Assembly: GCA_900618425.1 (NCBI GenBank)
Contig: UZAN01049968.1
Span: 8,056-18,393, forward strand
Reading direction: 5' to 3'
Length of the DNA stretch: 10,338 nucleotides
Source of the DNA: Echinostoma caproni
Lineage: Eukaryota > Platyhelminthes > Trematoda > Plagiorchiida > Echinostomatidae
Below, piece by piece: positions 1-7,085 of the stretch. The position numbers and the translations under genes are program-made. The notes under the pieces were generated by a model. That model saw only the letters and a list, made by a program, of their open reading frames with translations, had not been told where the DNA came from and did no database searches. Within the stretch, counting starts at the first letter, position 1; the number at the start of each line of letters is the position of its first letter.

Positions 1-445
1 GTAAGGATAACGGGATTCCCGACTTCCTGTCGCGTCCGATCCACGAGGAAGGCGTCCCGTCAGATGGGCCCCATTCTTGCTCCGGTCGCTAGCCAGGACT
101 CTCTTTGAACTGCCTTCCATCACAATAACATTTTTCACCAGAATTGATAATGATAAAGATGTAGAATTGGAAGAGATGACATAGTAGATTTACATTTTAT
201 CCGGATATATTTCACTGTATCTCATCAGGTACCTGCAACAGATGATACAAATGATCATAGCAATTTGATAAAATTACCGTTAATAAATTCACAGTTCTCA
301 CCTAGGCAACACCGAGGCAACAACTCGTTTTGCTTGAAGAAACTGGACTGTCGTTTTGGAGTAGAAATTGCCTTAGGGAAATGCAATAAACGTGATTTTC
401 TGTCGGATAGGATTAATTTATTGTGATCATTTATATTATCTATTC
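1..445. other. Intronic or intergenic DNA, unassigned, with a GC-rich left end
   Basis: No exon or protein remnant was recognised. The first 120 bases are clearly more GC-rich than the following AT-rich DNA and may be the end of a repeat, but I cannot name it. If exon A at 1124 is an internal exon, as its splice acceptor suggests, this stretch probably lies in the intron before it. It contains the left arm of an imperfect inverted repeat listed separately. Confidence 0.4.
199..231. repeat. Left arm of imperfect 33-base inverted repeat
   Basis: This segment begins with ATCCGGATATATTT and matches the reverse complement of 795-827 at 28 of 33 positions by hand alignment, with the first 14 bases identical. 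The two arms enclose about 560 bases that include the first RTE 3' end. Part of the match comes from the self-palindromic ATCCGGAT. The arms could be terminal repeats of a small non-autonomous DNA transposon that later received the RTE copy, but no target-site duplication was identified. Confidence 0.45.
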
Positions 446-776
446 CGGGTGGGCAAACTCAGACCTGGTATGAGGGCATGAAAACCCTAACCAGGAGACT
501 TAATCACCTAGACCGCGTTAGGCTTCCTGGATGGGGACCTCGGGATCACTGTAACCGGTGTTTAGAGACACAGTGATATGGCTAAGTGTCGTAGACAGTG
601 GCACTTGTGCATCTGCTCATTATGTTCGCAGCCTTAGTCGTTGTGAATTTTCTTTCTTCTCTTTGATTCTGTTCGCGTCATTCCATTCTTTCCTCAGCTC
701 TCTAATCCCGCGAGCATCCAAAAGACAGCAACCAAAACTGGCACGCGAAGGTGCATGATTAGAAGTATTAAAAACT
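446..776 (+). mobile_element. RTE-type non-LTR retrotransposon, 5'-truncated 3' end (copy 1)
   Basis: The translated start contains KTLTR, then RVRLPGWGPRDH, LETHSDMA and QWHLCICS, ending at a stop. These are the last residues of an RTE-clade reverse transcriptase ORF. The same order occurs in copy 2 at 8150-8324 (RVRLHGWGPRDHRN, LETLSDMA, QWHSCIFS). Past the stop, the 3' untranslated region shares CAGCAACCAAAAC and a GGTGCATG block with copies 2 and 3. The copy starts inside the coding tail, as expected for incomplete target-primed reverse transcription. Its end is degenerate: AAAACTAAAATTAT replaces the AACTG pentamer tail of the other copies. It is dead and in the same orientation as the host gene. 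Confidence 0.85.
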
Positions 777-794
777 AAAATTATATCAAATCAC

Positions 795-827
795 TACGTG
801 GTGAGTTACAGCAAAATATATCCGGAT
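795..827. repeat. Right arm of imperfect 33-base inverted repeat
   Basis: This is the reverse-complement partner of 199-231 (28 of 33 positions). It starts 18 bases after the apparent end of RTE copy 1. See the left-arm entry for the interpretation and doubts. Confidence 0.45.
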
Positions 828-1111
828 TCAAATTGTGCAGCGTAAATTTGCTTTTCTCTCTCTCAAAGTTTATTACGGGAAAATGTTGTTTCGATATAGC
901 ATCTGCTAAAAATGATGTGTTCAGGCTTAGGAAAATCGGCCGCTCAGAAAAAACTTACTTTGCAACATTCGCTTTTATAAATTGGCTTCTGACGCGTTAT
1001 TTTGAACAAACCACAGTGTATCCAATACTGTTCCATATCTACCCTTAACTAATATTTTACATCAGCTGACAATAATAATCGAAACAGGCTGATAAACTTG
1101 ATGATCCGCTG

Positions 1112-1123
1112 TTATACTCACAG
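1112..1123 (+). promoter_or_regulatory. Splice acceptor of CCP6-like exon A
   Basis: TTATACTCACAG directly precedes exon A. The tract is short and only moderately pyrimidine-rich. The acceptor is chosen because it places the next bases in the [10 protein letters not shown] frame, with one base completing a split codon (A after an upstream AG would give Arg, which fits the NYR-C junction of the family). Confidence 0.75.
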
Positions 1124-1235
1124 ATGTTCGTTGATGGGATTCGATTTGAATAGACAGTGGCAAGAGCCATCTCAGTGGGCTCATCCAACAATCTATGCGA
1201 CCAAACAGCTCCTGATGAAACTGAATCAAGACACG
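1124..1235 (+). CDS. AGBL4: Cytosolic carboxypeptidase 6-like (M14 peptidase), internal exon A
   Basis: Internal exon of a zinc carboxypeptidase of the CCP/Nna1 family. After one base of a split codon, 37 codons are open: they start [12 protein letters not shown], continue through EPSQWAHPT and end in KLNQDT. The GFDLNR motif carries the Asn-Arg pair that, in M14 peptidases, holds the C-terminal carboxylate of the substrate. The WxHPT stretch is also typical of CCPs. CCP6 enzymes shorten polyglutamate side chains on tubulin and some other proteins in the cytosol, affecting ciliary and axonemal microtubules. The exon is bounded by TCACAG and GTAAGT and ends on a codon boundary, which matches exon B at 5208. 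The upstream HxxE zinc motif exon lies outside the window. A paralogue such as CCP5 is less likely, judging by exon B. Confidence 0.87.
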
Positions 1236-1241
1236 GTAAGT

Positions 1242-1649
1242 TGTGTCGCCGTTTAGTATTTGCCTTGGGGCGAGTAAAATACAAATACAAAACACAGCGT
1301 TGTCTACACCAAATGGCTTAATACATTTCCGGGCAAGTGGTATTCAAGACATATAATTATTAATTTCAACAGTCAGTTTACAGACTGAGACTTCCTGCTT
1401 AAGTATCGTTGATAGTGCTAAACAAAATGATAAAAATGCTACTCTTTTGAAAAGTAAACTAACGACAAATATAACAACGTGTTTTTAATTCCTCGGGATT
1501 TTAAGATTGATAATCTCCAAATAAAAACTGTAAGTGGTTTAATTGATGAAGTCTTCATTTGTGAATTAAATACACCATAGTACTGGCTATGCACAGGGTG
1601 TAGGAAAACAATAACCAGCGTGATTGTGGTTCACCTAACTGATACCGGT
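1242..1649. other. Intronic DNA, nothing recognised
   Basis: AT-rich sequence without a plausible exon, protein remnant or clear repeat. Open frames here are short and look like chance. Confidence 0.5.
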
Positions 1650-1857
1650 CACCCGACGGACAACGATGCATTTAGCGTCATCTACGAAGGGCCCTACAAC
1701 AAGTGTATGTTCTTCAAAGTCATTAGGGGATGGTAGAAATAGACGCAGTCTAAATTCTCTACCCATGACTAAGCGGACGGAAGAAAATGGCAGCCATTTT
1801 CGAGTTTCTTTGGTCCCGCCTCATCGTTTGGGACGAACCGAACCATTACCTCGATGA
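1650..1857 (+). pseudogene. Possible Ty3/gypsy integrase C-terminal remnant (GPY/F-like module)
   Basis: One frame reads TDNDAF, then YEGPYNKCMFFKVIRG before stops. A second frame continues with GDGRNRRS. This resembles the GPY/F module at the C-terminal end of gypsy integrases: a GPY motif, then a hydrophobic core ending in FFKV, then a basic NGR-type turn. The intervening residues of the usual module are shortened, and a frameshift plus stop codons follow. No PBS, polypurine tract or LTR pair was found nearby, so element boundaries are unknown. The call rests on a short motif and could be wrong. Confidence 0.4.
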
Positions 1858-2439
1858 CGTAGTGATGACGTAACATGGCGTGATACATCGCTCTTGAGAA
1901 GTGGTTATCGGAAATTTCCATAAGTGACCTTGACCTTGACAATGTTGTTCTTGCCCATTTAGCCTAATGAACAGATCTCGTTCGTTTTTATCTTCTTTAA
2001 ACACACAGCTGTAAATACCCGAATGCGAAGTTATGAAAAAACGTGTTCTTCGTATTGTTTGTCTTCTGAAAAAGTATTTGTCATAAGCCAAATTTCTTCT
2101 TAAGATTTTATGTACCCTTAGGTCAAGTAGTTAGTGTTTAGAGCATGTTGGTTCATGAAAATGACGGTAATCACTCCGATGTTAACGGCATGCACAACAA
2201 CGAGGAGGAGGAGGATTCTGAACCATAAAAAAGAAAATATCGACCATGGTCCGTATGCATTTGCTACTGCAGGTGATCCCTTATAAACTCAGTTAATAGC
2301 ACAATCACACAAAATTTCACGTGCACACACTCGACTCATTCTTTAAAAGTATGTCGCTCATCAAGATTCGTGGTCTGAACAGTTGAACATTGATTTCATG
2401 CACTATTTCAAACAATACTCACCTCCACTTGCCCTATTT
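1858..2439. other. Intronic DNA, nothing firmly recognised
   Basis: The stretch holds several TGACGTA/TGATGACG-like words near 1855-1875 and a short (GAG)n purine run near 2200-2215. It might include LTR sequence from the gypsy-like remnant to its left, but I found no second copy to prove it. Confidence 0.4.
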
Positions 2440-2613
2440 CTTTCCGAAACCCTGATCTTTGCTTTGGACACTACTCACCGTTAGTATCCGAACTACTACC
2501 TACACTCGCCGTTTTGGTTCAATGCCGGCGTCTACGCCTACAAGAATCACTCAGTCGGCACAACTTCCCCTCCCCCATCGACTCAACTTCAAAATCCGAG
2601 ACTTTCAGCTGAC

Positions 2614-3225
2614 GTGGCGGAGAAGCCGGCTCTCCTCTTTCAATCACTATATTATTTAGTCTACCTTTCTTCTATCAATGGTGTCTCCGTTATCTTCGGT
2701 TATCTATCTTCAAGCATTGAAAACTTGATGGACATTGATCCCATCGGCCTGTTTACCATCGTTGTGGATTCCAATGTCCACAACAAAGATTTCAATCGGA
2801 TTCGAAGAGGATTCGTGTACTGGGGTCAACAACCTAAGCCGGTTAACCAACATCCCTTTTCGCGGCACCTGTCATGTTGGTGATCGTGCTCACATTCTTA
2901 ACCTTGTGCTTACATCCGTTCATTAGGTTTGTTTACACTCAACTCACCTTCTACCTCTGTCTGTCCTCTTATTCTCGGAATGACTACTACTTTACTTCGG
3001 ATGTTTCCACCATCTCTCTTTATTTCGCAGAGATTCTTCTTAATATAATGAATTTTATCATTCCACATTGTACTTGACCCGATAAACCCTAATCCTCTGA
3101 GTAGTTCACTCGTCCTTTCGTAATCTGCTTGCCGCTTAATAACAAGGCCTTCCATCGTTAACCCTAATCAAGAACCTTACAACCAACATCGATCGCGACC
3201 ATTGTCTTCATAAAATCTCTCACTT
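2614..3225 (+). pseudogene. Endonuclease-domain remnant of non-LTR retrotransposon ORF
   Basis: Three frames together give an APE-type endonuclease. Frame 1 (from 2614) reads VYLSSINGVSVIFGYLSSS and then TIVVDSNVHNKDF, which corresponds to the GDFNVHH box; Gly-Asp-Phe has become Val-Asp-Ser. A second frame (about 2827-2923) reads LTNIPFRG and then HILNLVLTS, matching the PTRG...LDLxLTS block. A third (about 2998-3068) reads VSTISLYFAEILLNIMNFI and then IPH, like the segment following the SDH box. NNKAFHR at 3138 and DRDHCLHK near 3191 extend the match. The SDH catalytic box itself is not readable. This domain would nick target DNA to prime reverse transcription. Confidence 0.6.
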
Positions 3226-3229
3226 CCGA

Positions 3230-3450
3230 CCTGGTACACATCTACGCTTGGGGTTCCAACAAACGTATTCTTCGCAGTCGTTCCAAGACATCCCTCATAC
3301 CCTGTCTCCCACAAACATCAACTTGCATTCCTCGGCTTCGATTCGATTCCATCCCTCTCAATCTCAGAAACTCATGCGTTCTCCGGAATCTTCCTCTTAA
3401 CTCCTCCCGTTTATAATCTCCACTTATTTCATCACTTGGTTTGCGTGCCG
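3230..3450 (+). pseudogene. Possible second C-terminal tail remnant of the same element family
   Basis: One frame reads IPRLRFDSIPLNLRNSC and then LRNLPLN. Another, a few codons on, reads PPVYNLHLFHHLV. Together they resemble the family's C-terminal block (SFIPRTSxLWNSLP, then FPPxYNLxLFKxRV), which is also seen at 4078-4185. If correct, the endonuclease copy has lost its whole RT domain and ends here, and the tail at 3800-4353 belongs to a second copy. The evidence is weak because two frames must be combined and key residues (Trp, Lys) differ. Confidence 0.3.
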
Positions 3451-3459
3451 CGCGCAAGC

Positions 3460-3795
3460 TGTGTTTCTTATTCCGTGCTAGGTGGTTTTTCTTAAAACCG
3501 AATTCCAGCTGCGACGCCGTGCAAACTAAGTTAGGGCCTGTAACCTAGCTCAGGAAATCAGAACACACAAGACAGTGTTCGGATCGGAATCGGATTAACG
3601 ATTTAATAAATGATCGTGCGAGTACATCAATCGATTAAACGATGACCGACAATTAGGTCAAGCTGGCGCATGGACAAAACGGATTGGAGGAGTATTAGTC
3701 AGTATCTGTCGTGAACAGCCGCTTCACGTGATTGGACTATCAATGGGAACTGATAGACGAATGCATACGTAACAGTTCTTCTCTCCAACCTACCT
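3460..3795. other. Intronic DNA between retrotransposon remnants, unassigned
   Basis: No retrotransposon or cellular protein match was seen in any frame. It lies exactly where the reverse transcriptase core of the I/Nimb-like element would be expected, so it is either unrelated inserted DNA or the junction of two fragments. Confidence 0.4.
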
Positions 3796-3799
3796 TCTA

Positions 3800-4353
3800 T
3801 TATTCAAAGCGCAAATTTGCCCCATTCTGACATATTTCATTCATAAATTAGAATATCTCTTGACCCTCTACAATGTATGGCAATTCGCATTATCAATAAT
3901 TCCACTTTAACGTCCAACACGCAATCAGTTGCCCGCCGTCTCACGGTTACTTCTTCATCCCTTTCATTTCTATTACTTTTAGTTTTACCCAAATTAGCTT
4001 AGCTCCTATTCATCCACTCCTCCTGAATATCTTTGCCAATCCAGAGCCCAGACACATTTCCCAGGTCTCTCACAGTTGGCTTCCAGTCCTCCTTTTTCCT
4101 CAGATCAACCTTGTCCGTTTCTTCGCCTACCCACAGTCTCCACCTCTTCAAAACCATGATCAACGAACTGGACTTATTTAGAGTATTTTCCCTCTTCATC
4201 TCCCTGCTCATAGTATGTTTACCGACCATTGGATGTATCTCTTTTTGCCGTAAAGCACATTACTATTGTACTGAAATATTTCGTTCTGATTATTTTTTCC
4301 ATTTCCACCCTGGCTACTGCCTTCTCTCTAGTAGTAAGTGATCAATAATAAAA
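3800..4353 (+). pseudogene. C-terminal ORF tail and 3' end of I/Nimb-like non-LTR retrotransposon
   Basis: Starting near 3800, one frame reads LFKAQICPILTYFIHKLEYL, equivalent to the IYKxxIRPxLEYxSHxW block. After a frameshift near 3855, a single frame runs on with two in-frame stops (about 3997 and 4018): LDPLQCMAIRIINNSTLTSN at 3859, later LTVGFQSSFFLRSTLS, and then HSLHLFKTMINELDL. This matches the DRIQxKAIRLINNxxLTS...QSSFFxRTxxLWNSLP...LFKxRIN tail. The conserved Trp of LWNSLP is gone. A 3' untranslated region of roughly 130-150 bases ends in AATAATAAAA, which could be the element's simple-repeat tail. Confidence 0.7.
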
Positions 4354-5077
4354 GGGCACCAAATCACTGCTGTCGGGCTGCACGTGTTGCTGTTCTGTTC
4401 TTCTGTACCTTAATCGAAAACATAGTTTGGGAAGTAAAGTTCAATTTTTAAACTTATATCACAAGCTATCTTATTTCGTGATTGGATGTAGCCAATCATG
4501 AATGGTCATCTGAAACTACTGCAGCGAAATACACCTATGAAATGGACACAACTTGCTTGTTCCGTGTTGTCCGCACTACGGAATTGACTAACTGAAATCC
4601 CAACTGATACCCTCACATGGTTTTGAGACAACCGTCACAAATAGTTCGTTCAAGCTTCTTTCGAGACGGTGAATGCATTAAACAAATGATTTGGACATCA
4701 AAATGACAGGTGGATCGAATAAGTAGGTTTGCTATAGTATATTGATTCGATGCCCTTTCAAAAGTGTGAGTTGCTATCCTAATATAACCAGCAAGTTGCA
4801 CCATACTTCAAGTCTATTCTGCACCTATTTTAAACCTCAAATAGTGCATAATATTACTGCTGAGACGTGTAAACACTCCAGTATTGAGGTCCTTCTTATG
4901 CAAATACTATTAACCTATTACATTTTATTAACTGATTACCCTCGGTTCACTAAAAGGAATATAATGGAATTGTGACGCTTAAATCCAAGACTGGTTGTTA
5001 TTACTGTCGTTGTCAGTCTATGTAAATGGGCTATTTTCCGCTTGAATCTGCTGGCAACATTCTAATCTTCACTCTGT
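4354..5077. other. Intronic DNA, nothing recognised
   Basis: No exon, protein remnant or clear repeat was found. Short open frames on both strands (up to 77 codons) show no recognisable motif. Confidence 0.5.
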
Positions 5078-5157
5078 TTTTTGTCCAAATGGGCAACCAA
5101 AACCGGCGCACAAAAGTGCATGGCTAATGGTTGTAATAACTGAACTGAACTGAACTG
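5078..5157 (+). mobile_element. RTE-type retrotransposon, very short 3' end (copy 3)
   Basis: About 75 bases match the 3' untranslated end of copy 2 at 8400-8475. The core GCAACCAAAACCGGCGCAC is identical in both, followed by a GTGCATGG block and TAATGGTTGTA. The copy ends in four perfect AACTG units (5138-5157), the simple tail expected of an RTE insertion. The left boundary is uncertain because similarity fades near 5078. The insertion ends 26 bases before the branch-point motif and 50 bases before exon B, on the gene's strand. Confidence 0.85.
5138..5157 (+). repeat. (AACTG)4 tail of RTE copy 3
   Basis: Four exact AACTG pentamers. Copy 2 ends with AACTG-AATTG-AACTG-AAC at 8458-8475, so the pentamer tract is part of the element's 3' end rather than an unrelated microsatellite. 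Confidence 0.9.
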
Positions 5158-5183
5158 CCATTATTGCGATCGAAGTAGCTATA

Positions 5184-5207
5184 TACTAACTGTTTATCCC
5201 GTCGCAG
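5184..5207 (+). promoter_or_regulatory. Branch point and splice acceptor of CCP6-like exon B
   Basis: TACTAAC at 5184-5190 is a perfect match to the strongest known branch-point consensus. It is followed by TGTTTATCCC and the acceptor GTCGCAG at 5201-5207. The probable branch adenosine is about 18-19 bases before the exon, which is short but workable. The choice of AG is fixed by the protein frame of exon B. Confidence 0.8.
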
Positions 5208-5410
5208 GAGGTTGATGTCAATTTTTTCATCGACATACATGCACATTCTACTCTGATGAACGGTTTCATGTATGGCAATGTGTTTGAGGACGAGGAGCGT
5301 GCCGAAAGACAAGCCGTATTCCCGAGTCTGATGAGTAGATTTGCGGAGGACTTTAGTCTACCACAAACAAACTTCAATCGAGATGCGGTCAAAGCTGGCA
5401 CTGGACGGCG
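5208..5410 (+). CDS. AGBL4: Cytosolic carboxypeptidase 6-like (M14 peptidase), internal exon B with zinc-ligand histidine
   Basis: Internal exon of 203 bases, open throughout: 67 codons plus two bases of a split Arg codon. It begins EVDVNFFIDIHAHSTLMNG. The DIHAHS motif at residues 9-14 supplies the third zinc ligand (His11), equivalent to the SIHS histidine of carboxypeptidase A. GFMYGN, FEDEER, RQAVFP, AEDFS and NFNRDAVKAGTGRR follow, a pattern that fits CCP6/AGBL4 much better than CCP5, which has DLHGHA and KRGCFMYGN. The known activity is removal of glutamates from polyglutamylated tubulin and other proteins in the cytosol. The exon joins exon A at phase 0 and ends at CG|GTAAGT (phase 2). 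The catalytic Glu (TLE motif) should lie in the next exon, which I do not see in the window. Selection clearly acts on this exon, unlike its surroundings. Confidence 0.93.
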
Positions 5411-5551
5411 GTAAGTTTTCTGTATTCTATTCATTCTTAACATATCGATACCAAATGATGTTAGGAGTGTATCGAAAAATCGATGCGCCATGTGTTGTTT
5501 TATTGTGAATGTTATAGCGTTAATAACACAGCGATATCGTAGAGAATTATA

Positions 5552-5594
5552 TTCGCCGACGTTTCGGTTACCGTGGCTAACCTTTCTGAAGGCA
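5552..5594 (-). ncRNA. Hammerhead-ribozyme-like motif in PLE 3' region
   Basis: On the - strand a 5-bp hairpin (GGTTA, 7-base loop, TAACC; 5566-5582 on the + numbering) is followed directly by GAAAC-GTCGGCGAAT. GAAAC is the second conserved box of hammerhead ribozymes, and CGAAACGTCGGCG is typical of the hammerhead-bearing ends of Penelope-like elements. The first box (CTGATGA) would lie just before the hairpin, where the sequence reads TTCAGAAA, so it is degenerate. The motif is probably a relic and inactive. Confidence 0.45.
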
Positions 5595-5638
5595 GTTTTT
5601 ATCAATCAAATGACTCATAAGTTAACGGATATTTCATC

Positions 5639-5670
5639 GTGTGTGCGTGTGTCTCTGTGTGTGTGTGTGG
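5639..5670. repeat. (TG)n-rich microsatellite
   Basis: Imperfect GT/TG dinucleotide tract interrupted by CG and TCTC. On the PLE strand it is a (CA)n tract in the 3' untranslated region between the endonuclease stop and the hammerhead-like motif. Confidence 0.85.
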
Positions 5671-5721
5671 TGGACTGAATGATTCGTTGTCCGTCATACT
5701 AACTCCCATTATCAGACGGGG

Positions 5722-6302
5722 TCAAGTGACACCGTGACCTTTGTCGTGATTGCGCGTTAGGGATGTTAGGGTAGTCCAAATGCTCGGGATATCGATTCCG
5801 TCATTTCTGTTCACATATGCAGAGAGGTTGTTAATGGCCAAAGCTTCGGCATACGAGCGTTCAGTGCATGTTCGAAATTTGATTTGGAATATTTTAGGGT
5901 TGTCGTAGTCTATGGGGTGACCTTCGGCTATGGCGTGAAGAGCGATCGCTGGGTCTCGTTCTAGTTTTGCCAGAGTTGTCTGGTCCGTCGTTCGATGTTT
6001 TTCTTTTCTCTTGTGTTCGGTTATTCTTGTCTTGAGTTGTCTGCTGGTTTGTCCAATGTTTTCTGCGGGGCATTCTTTACAACTGATTTTGTAAATGCAT
6101 TTGTTTTTATTTTGCAATTCGACCGGATCTTTGGCTTTCACGAGATGGCGTTTCAGTGTTGTCAACCCGAAAGAATGTTTGTATGTTGAAATCGCCGAGA
6201 ATCTTTCTGATTGCTTCTGAAGTGCCTGATCTATATGGAATGCCAATAGAGGCTACACGGTCTTTTCTGTCATTGGTTTGTTGGCCTCCAACTGGGATCT
6301 TA
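5722..6302 (-). pseudogene. PLE GIY-YIG endonuclease domain (C-terminal part of PLE polyprotein)
   Basis: A 174-codon open segment (5722-6246) plus upstream linker codons to about 6300, interrupted by a TAG near 6257. Residues 50-54 read CIYKI (GIY-like) and 63-65 NIG (YIG with Tyr changed to Asn). Next come RQLKTRITEHKR with the conserved Arg73 and His78, then IALHAIAEGHPIDYDNPKIF. The spacing of Cys-x5-Cys-x2-Cys around residue 50-59 fits the Zn-like motif of PLE endonucleases. The enzyme cuts target DNA during insertion. Loss of the second Tyr, and apparently of the catalytic Glu (Leu in IALH), suggests an inactive domain even apart from the stops. It ends with a stop at 5722. Confidence 0.88.
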
Positions 6303-6303
6303 N

Positions 6304-7085
6304 AGCACTTTTTTGAGACGTTTCATTTCCATTTGGCGGTTATTATCTTCATTACAGAGCTTTTAGATTCGGTCAGCCAGAGAGGAGATAAGGGTCTGTT
6401 TTACACATTGTGGATGAGCTGATTCAAAATGTAAAATTTCATCCGAATGTGTCGGTTTTCTGTGAACGCTGGTGGTGAATTTGCGTGAGTCGTTCACCCT
6501 GAGGTAACAGTCTAGGAAAGTGGTGACTCTGTTTATATCCTCTGACTCCATTGTGAAATTGATGGAGCTGCACTGTTTGTTGAGACAGTCCAGAAACACG
6601 TGTGTGTTGTGACTTAATGATGACAAAAGTATCGTCTACGTATCTTACGTACAAACGTGGTGGCATATGAAAACTGGAGAGTGCATTTGATTCGATTGAA
6701 TATAAAATGAGGTTGGCTACAATGGGAGAGATGGGAGATCCCATGGAAACACCATTGGTTTGTCCGTACAAACCGTGTTTGAAAGTAAATAAAGTTGACA
6801 TTAGACATTTCAACACCAGTAATAATTTCTTATGGGGTTAAAGAAGTTTGTTCTCCTAGTGTGACATCAGATATCCGCAAATAATGTAGAAAATCTAAAC
6901 TCTCCTTTATGGGAAAACTTGTCTACAGAGAAACCACATCAAAACTGACCGCAACCTCGTCACTTTCAAGTTAAGTGTTCTGCAAAATACGAGCGAACTC
7001 AGATGCATCATGGATGTGACTTACCACTGTTTTTGATACAATTTTAAAAGATTATTCTTGTTTGCAATTTTCCGGGAAAGAGCAG
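6304..7085 (-). pseudogene. PLE reverse transcriptase domain, frameshifted
   Basis: Read 5' to 3' on the - strand: IVSKTVVSHIHDASEFARIL (about 7045-6975), a stop, then LESDEVAVSFDVVSL with the catalytic Asp of motif A (about 6967-6926) and another stop at 6923. After a frameshift near 6820 comes YGQTNGVSMGSPISPIVANL (motif B; GVSMGSP near 6737-6757), then LYVRYVDDTFVI with the catalytic YVDD at 6631-6642. A frameshift near 6615 leads to FLDCL, INFTMESE, VHRKPTHSDEILHFE and SLADR, then a stop at 6363 and linker NRQMEMKRLKKVL. It is the Penelope RT, related to telomerase. Catalytic Asps remain but the frame is broken. Confidence 0.9.

Larger units (their letters stand above)
2440..4353 (+). mobile_element. 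Decayed I/Nimb/jockey-like non-LTR retrotransposon(s)
   Basis: The + strand carries, in the expected order, remnants of an AP-like endonuclease (about 2614-3225), possible tail residues (3230-3450), a clear C-terminal ORF tail (3859-4190) and a 3' end. The end reads GGCTACTGCC, then CTAGTAGTAAGTGA, then AATAATAAAA at 4344-4353, resembling the 3' ends I know for I/Nimb-type elements. The reverse transcriptase core with its YADD-type box is missing, so either a large internal deletion occurred or two fragments lie side by side. At least four frame changes and several stops show that it is long dead. The clade name is by resemblance only. Confidence 0.65.
1236..5207 (+). other. Intron between CCP6-like exons A and B (phase 0)
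   Basis: The 3,972-base intron starts GTAAGTTG and ends CCCGTCGCAG. It separates two exons whose frames join without change. It contains a possible gypsy integrase tail, a decayed I/Nimb-like non-LTR element and a very short RTE 3' end, all on the same strand as the host gene. Long, repeat-filled introns are usual in schistosomes. No further exon of the gene was seen inside it, and the protein order across A and B is continuous with the known family. Confidence 0.8.

Noticed and set aside
1..6. GTAAGG at the very start as a splice donor for the previous CCP6-like exon
   Set aside because: The upstream bases are not in the window and the motif is short, so it may be chance.
3242..3457. 71-codon Arg-rich frame on the - strand
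   Set aside because: The + strand here is pyrimidine-rich and fits a decayed retrotransposon tail. The Arg richness is a composition effect.
3620..3650. AAACGATGAC resembling a word in the foldback arms
   Set aside because: The shared word is only about ten bases and the similarity does not extend.
4033..4341. 102-codon open frame as an independent gene
   Set aside because: Its residues match the C-terminal tail of the I/Nimb-like element and continue, in the same frame past a stop, the LQCMAIRIINNST segment.
5328..5365. CTGATGAG followed by a GTAGA/TCTAC stem, as in a hammerhead ribozyme
   Set aside because: No GAAA box follows the stem (CACAAAC instead), and the bases are fully explained by the conserved coding sequence of exon B.
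5186..5605. 139-codon open frame on the - strand
   Set aside because: It is antisense to exon B and its flanks. The + strand frame has splice signals and strong CCP family motifs.
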